Made by a program: the position numbers and the translations under genes. Shown here one piece after another: positions 1 through 5,792 of a stretch of DNA of 6,634 nt. Below the pieces are notes generated by a model. It made no database searches. It was not told where the DNA came from and worked only from the letters and a program-made list of their open reading frames with translations. The DNA is from an uncultured Bacilli bacterium. Lineage in GTDB: Bacteria; Bacillota_I; Bacilli_A; RF39; UBA660. The DNA is taken from contig CALVRK010000059.1 of assembly GCA_944358565.1 (NCBI GenBank), positions 1 through 6,634 on the forward strand, written 5' to 3'. Within the stretch, counting starts at the first letter, position 1; every line of letters begins with the position of its first letter.

Positions 1-25
1 AATAGTGTAAAATTTATATAGTAAC

Positions 26-33
26 AGGGTGAT
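26..33 (+). promoter_or_regulatory. Ribosome binding site of ftsY (decides the start)
   Basis: AGGGTGAT at 26-33 resembles the AGGAGGTGAT anti-16S complement and ends about 5-6 nt before ATG at 38. The in-frame GTG at 29 lies inside this site and so cannot use it, which favours ATG 38 as the start of ftsY. Confidence 0.75.
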
Positions 34-37
34 AGAC

Positions 38-1012
38 ATGGGATTATTTGACAAATTTAAAAATATTTTTAAAAAAGAAGAAAAAGAAGAAGTTGAAGTT
101 TATGATAAAGGGTTAGAAAAAACAAGAGATAATTTTTTAACAGCTTTATTAAATTTAAATAAAAACCACAAAATAGTTGATGATGAATACTTTGAAAACT
201 TAGAAGAAATACTAATTATGTCCGATATTGGTGTAAATACCGTTATGGAAATCATCGATAGATTAAAAAAACGTGTTAAAAAAGAAAATATTAAAACAGC
301 TGATGAATTAAAAGATATTATCGTCGATGAAATGTTTATTATATATGTTGATGGTGACATTATAACTAATAAAATTAACTATGCTGAAGAAGGGCCAACC
401 GTTATTTTATTTGTCGGTGTGAACGGTGCTGGTAAAACAACAACTATTGGAAAAATTGCCAACAAATTAAAAGAAGAAGGCAAAAAAGTTTTAATGGTAG
501 CTGGTGATACTTTTAGAGCTGGAGCTATAGAGCAATTAGATGAATGGGCTAAAAGAATAGGCGTCGATATTGTTTCAAAAGAAAATGCCGATCCCGTAAG
601 TGTTATGTATGATGGGGTTACCAAAGCCAAAGATGAAAAATACGATGTCGTTTTAATCGATACTGCTGGAAGACTTCAAAATAAAGTAGGGTTAATGAAA
701 GAACTGGAAAAAGTTAATAAAGTTATAGGAAAATTAATACCTAATGCTCCACATGAAACCTTATTAGTCATTGATGCTACTACTGGGCAAAATGGCATTA
801 GTCAAGCTAAAAACTTTAAAGAAATTACTAATATTACCGGTATTGTGTTAACTAAATTAGATGGTACAGCTAAAGGTGGAATTGTTTTAGCTATTAAAGA
901 AGAAACTGGTATTCCTGTTAAATACGTCGGACTAGGTGAAACTAAAGACGATTTAAGAGTGTTTGATATTGAAAAATATATATATGGTTTGTTTAAAGGA
1001 ATGGATGAATAA
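38..1012 (+). CDS. ftsY: Signal recognition particle receptor FtsY
   Basis: SRP receptor GTPase. It docks Ffh-ribosome-nascent-chain complexes at the membrane and hands them to SecYEG, using GTP hydrolysis in a symmetric heterodimer with Ffh. The 324-aa frame has a helical N domain (about 25-105) and a G domain with the P-loop GVNGAGKTT (from residue 127), DTFRAGAIEQL (157), DTAGR (208-212), TKLDG (272-276) and a closing GLGE. The P-loop wording GVNGAGKTT and RLQNK after DTAGR mark FtsY rather than Ffh. The N-terminus MGLFDKFKNIFKK is a short amphipathic, basic helix of the kind that binds lipid, followed by a brief Glu/Lys patch; the long acidic A domain of E. coli FtsY is absent, as is usual in Firmicutes. 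ATG 38 is chosen over GTG 29 because of the RBS. The stop overlaps the ylxM start by one base (TAATG). Confidence 0.97.
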   Translation: MGLFDKFKNIFKKEEKEEVEVYDKGLEKTRDNFLTALLNLNKNHKIVDDEYFENLEEILIMSDIGVNTVMEIIDRLKKRVKKENIKTADELKDIIVDEMFIIYVDGDIITNKINYAEEGPTVILFVGVNGAGKTTTIGKIANKLKEEGKKVLMVAGDTFRAGAIEQLDEWAKRIGVDIVSKENADPVSVMYDGVTKAKDEKYDVVLIDTAGRLQNKVGLMKELEKVNKVIGKLIPNAPHETLLVIDATTGQNGISQAKNFKEITNITGIVLTKLDGTAKGGIVLAIKEETGIPVKYVGLGETKDDLRVFDIEKYIYGLFKGMDE

Positions 1013-1302
1013 TGGATAAAGTTATTTATTTAACAAATTTGTTTGATTATTATGGCGAATTACTTACAGATAAGCAACAAGCCTATTTCAAATACTATTA
1101 CTTTGATAACTTAACTTTGTCTGAAATAGCTGAAAACGAAAATGTTTCTAGAAATGCCGCTTATAAACAAATTAAAGATGCTGAAAACAAATTAATACAT
1201 TATGAAAGCATATTAAAACAATATCAAAATTATGCAAAAATTAAAGATATAATTAAAGATTTAGATCCAAAAATAAAAAATAAAATAGAAGAGTTATTAT
1301 AG
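1012..1302 (+). CDS. ylxM: YlxM family (UPF0122) SRP-associated HTH protein
   Basis: A 96-aa protein of the YlxM/UPF0122 family. The sequence shows LLTDKQQAYFKYYYFDNLTLSEIAENENVSRNAAYKQI, split here as LLTDKQQ (17-23), LTLSEIAENENVS (34-46) and RNAAYKQI (47-54), followed by a charged helical tail; this is a helix-turn-helix resembling sigma factor region 4. In streptococci YlxM has been reported to associate with SRP components and modulate SRP function, and in Firmicutes the gene normally sits between ftsY and ffh. Here it follows ftsY with a 1-nt overlap and an AAAGGA site at 995-1000 inside ftsY, so it is probably translationally coupled. The next gene is a HerA-like ATPase instead of ffh. 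The family assignment is firm; the molecular role is inferred from the family. Confidence 0.9.
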   Translation: MDKVIYLTNLFDYYGELLTDKQQAYFKYYYFDNLTLSEIAENENVSRNAAYKQIKDAENKLIHYESILKQYQNYAKIKDIIKDLDPKIKNKIEELL

Positions 1303-1309
1303 GGGAGGA
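1301..1309 (+). promoter_or_regulatory. Strong ribosome binding site of the HerA-like gene
   Basis: AGGGGAGGA overlaps the TAG stop of ylxM (1300-1302) and sits about 6-7 nt before ATG 1316. It fixes the start of the ATPase gene and implies continuous translation through the operon. Confidence 0.8.
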
Positions 1310-1315
1310 TAAATT

Positions 1316-3070
1316 ATGTTTGGAAAAATACTTTATATCAGTGATACTGAGGCTCATGTAGAAACACCAAAAGATGGCTCAATTTCTACAAATATTATGA
1401 ATATGCATGTCGTATTCGAAGATGAAAAAAAGAAAATTTTAGGTGAAGTCGAAGACGTCGGCGATGAAATTATTAAAATTAGATTCTTAGGTGAAATCAC
1501 AAATGGTAAGTTTGTTGGTGGTGTCATTAGAAAGCCAACCTTTAATTCACATTTAAGACTAATAAGTGAGGAAGAAGTTAGTTTGATACTAGGTGATGAT
1601 ACAGCATCAACCTTTATAATTGGCGAAAGCCCACTTTATGATAGCCATCCAATTAGTGTTGATATTAATGATTTATTTAGTAGTCATATGGCTATATTTG
1701 GTAACAGTGGTTCTGGTAAATCTTGTGGTGTTGCAAGACTATTACAAAACGTTTTTCAAAACCCTAAACTATTACCATTTCGCTCTAATTTCTTTATTTT
1801 TGATGCTTATGGAGAATATCATAATGCCCTTCAAAACATCAATCAAATTAATCCAAATTTAAACTTTAAATTTTATACAACTAATGTTAACCAAACAGAT
1901 GGTGAAATACTTTCAATTCCACTTTGGCTGTTAGATATCGATGATATGGCTTTATTATTACGTGCTGATAAACACTCACAATTAACAATCATCGAAAGAA
2001 TGCTAAAATTAGTTAATATTTTCGCCTCAGATGATGAAATGAGTACTAAATACAAAAATCATTTGATTGCTAAAGCTATTATGACAATTTTATATACAAA
2101 TCAAACAGCTAGTAGTAAAAGAAATGATGTTTTCGCTATTTTAGCTACATGTTCAACTGAACAATTTAACTTAGAAGCTCCTGTTAGAGGTATTGGTTAT
2201 ACTAGAAAATTTAGAGAATGTTTTACCATCGATACTCAAGGACAATTTCCAGAAAGCATTTTAATGACTGAATATGTTACCAGTTTTATTGATGAATCAT
2301 TAGATAAATATGAACCAAAAGAAATTAAATTCTATACCTTAGAAGATTTAGAAAAAGCTTTAGAATTTACTTTAATCAGTGAAGGACTATTAAATAACAC
2401 TGATACTTATGCCGATGCGATTGAACTTAAAGTAAGACTTCACTCACTAACAATATCTGAAAATTCTAGATATTTACGTTACCCAACTTTTATAACTATG
2501 GAAAATTATATTGCTACATTAGTTGCTAAAAATGGTAAAAAAGCTCAAATTATTAACTTTAACTTAGAAGATGTTGAAGATTGGTTTGCTAAAGTTGTTG
2601 TTAAAATATACACTAAAATGTTATTTAATTTTACAAAAAGATTAAAAGATAGAGCATCCATTCCATTTCATATTTTTGTAGAAGAAGCTCATAGATATGT
2701 TCAAAATGATGGTGATGTTGAATTAATCGGATACAACATTTTTGAAAGAGCTGCAAAAGAAGGACGTAAATATGGATTAATATTCAACTTAATTTCTCAA
2801 AGACCAGTTGAAATTTCTGATACTGTTATTTCACAGTGTGCGAACTTCTTAATATTTAAAATAACTCACCCAAGAGATTTAGATTATATAACAAAAATGC
2901 TTCCAAATATCTCGGCTGATATTGTTGAAAAACAAAAAACCTTACAACCGGGAACTTGTATGGCCTTTGGTGGTGCTTTTAAAATTCCAACTATCGTTAG
3001 AATGAAAATGCCAGATCCTGCACCTTCATCTAGTAGCTGTGATGTATTCACAACTTGGAAAGCTAATTAA
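1316..3070 (+). CDS. HerA-like hexameric DNA translocase ATPase (DUF87/COG0433)
   Basis: A 584-aa protein of the HerA/FtsK superfamily, ring ATPases that pump double-stranded DNA. Residues about 1-100 read as a beta-rich HAS-barrel (MFGKILYISDTEAHVET, then repeated short strands). The ATPase core has Walker A GNSGSGKS (129-136, K135), the HerA-typical FDAYGEY (from F162), Walker B HIFVEEAH (452-459, E456/E457), then KEGRKYGL (481-488, R484 a candidate arginine finger) and SQRP (494-497). The C-terminus PDPAPSSSS...TTWKAN matches the proline/serine and final Trp pattern of HerA-like proteins. About 320 residues separate Walker A and B, so there is a sizeable insertion. Archaeal HerA pairs with the nuclease NurA in end resection, and bacterial versions often pair with SIR2 or other nucleases in phage defence; no nuclease is encoded here. 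The stop overlaps the next start by one base (TAATG). The ATPase family is secure; the biological role is unknown. Confidence 0.88.
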   Translation: MFGKILYISDTEAHVETPKDGSISTNIMNMHVVFEDEKKKILGEVEDVGDEIIKIRFLGEITNGKFVGGVIRKPTFNSHLRLISEEEVSLILGDDTASTFIIGESPLYDSHPISVDINDLFSSHMAIFGNSGSGKSCGVARLLQNVFQNPKLLPFRSNFFIFDAYGEYHNALQNINQINPNLNFKFYTTNVNQTDGEILSIPLWLLDIDDMALLLRADKHSQLTIIERMLKLVNIFASDDEMSTKYKNHLIAKAIMTILYTNQTASSKRNDVFAILATCSTEQFNLEAPVRGIGYTRKFRECFTIDTQGQFPESILMTEYVTSFIDESLDKYEPKEIKFYTLEDLEKALEFTLISEGLLNNTDTYADAIELKVRLHSLTISENSRYLRYPTFITMENYIATLVAKNGKKAQIINFNLEDVEDWFAKVVVKIYTKMLFNFTKRLKDRASIPFHIFVEEAHRYVQNDGDVELIGYNIFERAAKEGRKYGLIFNLISQRPVEISDTVISQCANFLIFKITHPRDLDYITKMLPNISADIVEKQKTLQPGTCMAFGGAFKIPTIVRMKMPDPAPSSSSCDVFTTWKAN

Positions 3071-3507
3071 TGGAAAGAGATATCCATGCAATCACGCCAT
3101 TAAAGATAGCTATAATTGCCATAATTTTAATTATTATAGTAATTGCTATTTATATCTTTATTCCTAAAAAGCAGGATGAAAAGCCAACTACGGATCCCAA
3201 GTTAATTCATCTAACTTTTGATAATACAGTTCAAAATCATATCCTCTTTAGTGATATTAAAGTATTTAAACAGGATGATAGTTTCTATGTAACCGCCAAT
3301 GCTACTAATATGACATCAAATACATTAGAAATATCTCCAATAACCATCACTTTAAAAGATAAACAAAATAATGATACTGTTTTAACTAGTTATATAGGTG
3401 ATACTTTAACTAGTGAAGATTCAAGAAGTATTGTTATCAAAACAAATAAAAATTTAAAAAATACAGAAAATATTGATATAAATATTGATGCTCAGGTTCA
3501 GTCCTGA
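3070..3507 (+). CDS. Small single-pass membrane protein with an FxLyD-like beta domain
   Basis: A 145-aa protein I cannot name. It has a short N-terminus, one strongly hydrophobic segment (about 11-31, Ile-rich, no lipobox Cys), a charged linker PKKQDEKPTTDPK, then a 100-residue domain with alternating beta-strand character. The phrases ILFSDIKVFKQDDSFYVTA, NATNMTSNTLEISPITITL and SEDSRSIVI resemble FxLyD/Ig-like domains of Firmicutes surface proteins; this is a resemblance by eye, not a confirmed family. The domain is most likely outside the membrane (signal anchor), although the flanking charges are not decisive. ATG 3070 overlaps the stop of the HerA-like gene, so the two are probably translationally coupled and may act together. 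The last codons and TGA stop form part of the operon terminator. Confidence 0.75.
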   Translation: MERDIHAITPLKIAIIAIILIIIVIAIYIFIPKKQDEKPTTDPKLIHLTFDNTVQNHILFSDIKVFKQDDSFYVTANATNMTSNTLEISPITITLKDKQNNDTVLTSYIGDTLTSEDSRSIVIKTNKNLKNTENIDINIDAQVQS

Positions 3508-3514
3508 GCTTTTT
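3490..3514 (+). terminator. Rho-independent terminator of the ftsY operon
   Basis: GCTCAGG (3490-3496) and CCTGAGC (3503-3509) form a perfect 7-bp GC-rich stem around the 6-nt loop TTCAGT, followed by five T (3510-3514). The stop codon TGA (3505-3507) is within the 3' arm, so termination overlaps the end of the coding region. Confidence 0.88.
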
Positions 3515-3525
3515 CGTGATATAAT
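3497..3525 (+). promoter_or_regulatory. Extended -10 promoter of the tRNA-Arg gene
   Basis: TATAAT at 3520-3525 is preceded by TG at 3517-3518, giving an extended -10 (TGATATAAT). The only plausible -35, TTCAGT at 3497-3502 with a 17-bp spacer, is poor and is the loop of the upstream terminator. Initiation about 7 nt after the -10 would fall just before the mature tRNA 5' end at 3535. The -10 is convincing; the -35 is weak. Confidence 0.72.
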
Positions 3526-3534
3526 TAAGATAAT

Positions 3535-3609
3535 GTCCGAATAGCTTAATGGATAAAGTATTCCCCTCCGAAGGGAAAGATAGGAGTTCGATTCTCCTTT
3601 CGGACGCCA
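3535..3609 (+). tRNA. tRNA-Arg (anticodon CCG)
   Basis: A complete cloverleaf can be folded by hand. The acceptor stem is GTCCGAA (3535-3541) with TTCGGAC (3599-3605). The D stem is GCTT/AAGT (3544-3547/3556-3559) around AATGGATA. The anticodon stem is TTCCC/GGGAA (3561-3565/3573-3577) with loop CTCCGAA, placing anticodon CCG at 3568-3570. A 4-nt variable loop follows, then the T stem AGGAG/CTCCT (3582-3586/3594-3598) with loop TTCGATT. The discriminator base is G (3606) and CCA is encoded (3607-3609). A20 in the D loop and C35 are the usual arginine identity elements. It decodes CGG. It stands alone with its own promoter between two protein operons. Confidence 0.96.
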
Positions 3610-3636
3610 TTTATTTTGAAATTACAAGCAATATTC

Positions 3637-3666
3637 TTGTTTGTAAAGCATAATATATGTTATAAT
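3637..3666 (+). promoter_or_regulatory. Extended -10 promoter of folD-ackA
   Basis: TATAAT at 3661-3666 with TG at 3658-3659 forms an extended -10. A weak -35, TTGTTT (3637-3642), lies 18 bp upstream. The predicted leader is about 25 nt, with the RBS TAGGTGA (3688-3694) before ATG 3699. The 17-nt block around the -10 is almost identical to that of the promoter at 6617-6633. Confidence 0.75.
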
Positions 3667-3698
3667 TTTTATAAACACATATATAAGTAGGTGAAAAA

Positions 3699-4598
3699 AT
3701 GATAGAAAGTAAAATTTTAGATGGTAAATTAGTTTCGAAAACCCTTGAAACTGCCGTTAGAAATAGGGTTTATGAATATGAAGAGGCTTATGGTGAAGAG
3801 GTTACACTAGCCACCATAATTGTTGGTAATGACAAAGCTTCAAAGACATATGTCAACATGAAAAGTAAAGCATGCAGAAGGGTAGGCATTTATACTAGAG
3901 AATATTTTCTTCCTCAATTTACAACGGAAGGGTTAATTAGTCTTATAGAAGTGTTAAACGAAGATCCTTCAGTAAATGGAATTTTGATCCAGCACCCTCT
4001 ACCAAAAAACATCGATGAGAAAAAGTGCTTTGATAAAATAGCTTTAGAAAAAGATGTTGATGGTTTGAGTTCGCATAGTTTTGGCAAAATGGCCTTTGGT
4101 GAAGAGGCTTTTGGAGCCGCAACCCCAACCGGTATTATGCATATTTTAGATTTTTATCATATAGATGTTAGTGGTAAAAAAGCTTGTGTAGTCGGCCGAA
4201 GTCCAATTTTAGGTAAACCGATGGCTGCTATGCTTCTAAATAGAAATGCGACAGTTACAATCTGTCATACTAAAACTCAAAATTTAGAAGATGAAATTAA
4301 AAGTGCTGACATCGTTATTGGTGCTGTCGGCAAACCTGAGTTAATAAAAAAAGATTGGCTTAAAGAAGGTGCAGTTGTTATTGATGCAGGATATAATTAT
4401 ATTAATGGTAAACCAGTAGGAGATATTGAAAACCCAACTAGCGTGGCTAGTTTATATACTCCTGTTCCAGGAGGCGTTGGTCCAGTAACCATTGCCACAT
4501 TACTTACTAATACTATTACTGCCGCCGAAAAACAAAAACAATTAGATAAAAATAAAAACTATACTGAAAAGCAATATATCAAGGAGGTAAATAAATGA
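3699..4598 (+). CDS. folD: Bifunctional methylene-THF dehydrogenase/cyclohydrolase FolD
   Basis: FolD interconverts 5,10-methylene-THF and 10-formyl-THF through dehydrogenase and cyclohydrolase steps in cytosolic one-carbon metabolism, feeding purine and formyl-Met-tRNA synthesis. The 299-aa protein keeps the catalytic positions in register with E. coli FolD: Y51 and K55 in SKTYVNMKSK, Q98 in GILIQHPLP, and D121 in KDVDGLS. The Rossmann part shows VVGRSPILGKP (164-174), ATVTICHTKT (184-193), ADIVIGAVGKPE and the signature PVPGGVGPVT (255-264). Two places differ from the commonest wording: QHPLP for QLPLP, and AATPTG for PCTPxG. A Lys/Asn/Gln-rich tail after about residue 275 carries the RBS of ackA in its DNA. 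The stop TGA overlaps the ackA ATG by 4 nt (ATGA). The cofactor (NAD or NADP) cannot be read by eye. Confidence 0.95.
   Translation: MIESKILDGKLVSKTLETAVRNRVYEYEEAYGEEVTLATIIVGNDKASKTYVNMKSKACRRVGIYTREYFLPQFTTEGLISLIEVLNEDPSVNGILIQHPLPKNIDEKKCFDKIALEKDVDGLSSHSFGKMAFGEEAFGAATPTGIMHILDFYHIDVSGKKACVVGRSPILGKPMAAMLLNRNATVTICHTKTQNLEDEIKSADIVIGAVGKPELIKKDWLKEGAVVIDAGYNYINGKPVGDIENPTSVASLYTPVPGGVGPVTIATLLTNTITAAEKQKQLDKNKNYTEKQYIKEVNK
4581..4587 (+). promoter_or_regulatory. Shine-Dalgarno of ackA inside folD
   Basis: AAGGAGG, a near-perfect anti-16S complement, lies in the last codons of folD 7 nt before ATG 4595. It supports this start and strong, coupled translation of ackA. Confidence 0.85.
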
Positions 4599-5776
4599 AA
4601 ATAATATCAATTAATGCTGGAAGTAGTTCTTTAAAATTTAGTTTAATCAATATGGATGATGAAAGTGTCATCGCTAGTGGCGTATTTGAAAGAATTGGTA
4701 TTGATGGTAAATACACAATTAAATTTAATGGTGAAAAATATACAGAAGATGTTTCTTTAAAGAGTCATGTCGATGCTGTTAATATTTTACTTGAAAAATT
4801 AATTGGCCTAAAAATCGTTAATTCATTAGATGAAATTGAAGGAGTAGGTCACCGCGTTGTTCAAGGTAAAGATGTCTTTGATAAATCTGTCATTGTCGAT
4901 GATGAAGTTATGGAAAAATTAGAATCAATTAAACATTTTGCTCCGCTTCATAACCCAGCCAATATGCTTGGTATTGAAGCGTTTAGAAAAGCTTTACCAA
5001 ATGTTCCAAACACCGTAGTTTTTGATACTGCATTTCATCAAACAATGGATCCAGTAGAATATATGTATCCAGTACCATACGAATGGTATGAAAAATATGG
5101 TATCAGAAAGTATGGCGCTCATGGTACCAGTCATCGTTATATTACTGAAACTATGACAGATATCTTAAAAACTGATAAATTTAAGTTAATCAGTTGTCAT
5201 ATTGGAAACGGTGCCTCAATCACTGCTGTTAAAGATGGTAAATGCGTTGATACATCTATGGGATTTACTCCACTTGCTGGTGTTATGATGGGAACTCGTT
5301 CTGGCGATGTTGATCCATCTATATTACCTCCAGTTATGGAAGCTGAAAATAAAGATATAAACGATATTATTAATGATTTAAATAAAAATAGTGGTGTTCT
5401 TGGCCTAAGTGGTATCAGTAGTGATATGCGTGACTTAGAAACTGCTTGTAATGAAGGAAATGAAAAAGCAATTTTAACAATGAAAAAATACGTTAGAAGA
5501 ATCACTGATTATATTGCGGAGTACTATGTATTATTAGGAGGAGCTAATGTTATTGCTTTCACTGCCGGAGTAGGCGAAAACAGTCCATTAGTTCGTAAAA
5601 TGGTCTGCGAAAATTTATCTTGCTTAGGTGTTGAAATTGATGAAGAAAAGAATAATGTTCGTGGAAAGCAAACTGAAATAAGCACAGATAATTCAAAAGT
5701 AAAAGTTTATATTATTCCAACTGATGAAGAGTTAATGATAGCTAGAGATACCTTAGAATTAATAAAAAATGCTTAA
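4595..5776 (+). CDS. ackA: Acetate kinase AckA
   Basis: Cytosolic acetate kinase: acetyl phosphate + ADP gives acetate + ATP, the substrate-level phosphorylation step of fermentation (reversible). At 393 aa it is of normal length. Motifs in order: SINAGSSSLKF (5-15, N7), GHRVV (85-89, R87), PLHNP (117-121), FDTAFHQTM (143-151, D144), YGAHGTSH (173-180, H176), HIGNGAS (202-208), GFTPLAGVMMGTRSGDVDP (223-241, R235), GLSGISSDMRDLE (270-282), TAGVGEN (323-329) and TDEEL (376-380). All expected catalytic positions are present. The stretch after HRVV is QGKD where HGGE is common. The usual partner pta is not in this window; ackA is instead the second gene after folD. Its stop lies in the convergent terminator hairpin. 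Confidence 0.97.
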   Translation: MKIISINAGSSSLKFSLINMDDESVIASGVFERIGIDGKYTIKFNGEKYTEDVSLKSHVDAVNILLEKLIGLKIVNSLDEIEGVGHRVVQGKDVFDKSVIVDDEVMEKLESIKHFAPLHNPANMLGIEAFRKALPNVPNTVVFDTAFHQTMDPVEYMYPVPYEWYEKYGIRKYGAHGTSHRYITETMTDILKTDKFKLISCHIGNGASITAVKDGKCVDTSMGFTPLAGVMMGTRSGDVDPSILPPVMEAENKDINDIINDLNKNSGVLGLSGISSDMRDLETACNEGNEKAILTMKKYVRRITDYIAEYYVLLGGANVIAFTAGVGENSPLVRKMVCENLSCLGVEIDEEKNNVRGKQTEISTDNSKVKVYIIPTDEELMIARDTLELIKNA

Positions 5777-5792
5777 GACTAAGCATTTTTTC
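5764..5792. terminator. Bidirectional terminator between ackA and the J-domain gene
   Basis: ATGCTTA (5769-5775) pairs with TAAGCAT (5780-5786) around the loop AGAC. The stem extends through an A-run (5764-5769) and a T-run (5786-5792), so a U-tract follows the hairpin on both strands. Both stop codons lie inside it: ackA TAA at 5774-5776 and TAG of the minus-strand gene at 5779-5781. Confidence 0.88.

Noticed and set aside
1..25. Possible 3' end of an upstream gene or a promoter before ftsY
   Set aside because: Only 25 nt of AT-rich sequence are available; stop triplets occur by chance and no -35/-10 pair can be assigned.
29..37. GTG start for ftsY at 29, adding three residues
   Set aside because: The GTG lies inside the AGGGTGAT ribosome binding site; ATG 38 has ideal spacing and gives the typical MGLF N-terminus of FtsY.
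1620..1862. 80-aa frame inside the HerA-like gene
   Set aside because: Overlaps the Walker A region of a well-supported gene in another frame and has no RBS or family resemblance.
1316..3507. Phage-defence island built around the HerA-like gene
   Set aside because: No nuclease, SIR2 or other effector gene is nearby, the flanking genes are housekeeping, and codon use is like the neighbours.
5197..5505. 102-aa minus-strand frame inside ackA
   Set aside because: It lies opposite conserved acetate kinase motifs; a shadow of the real gene.
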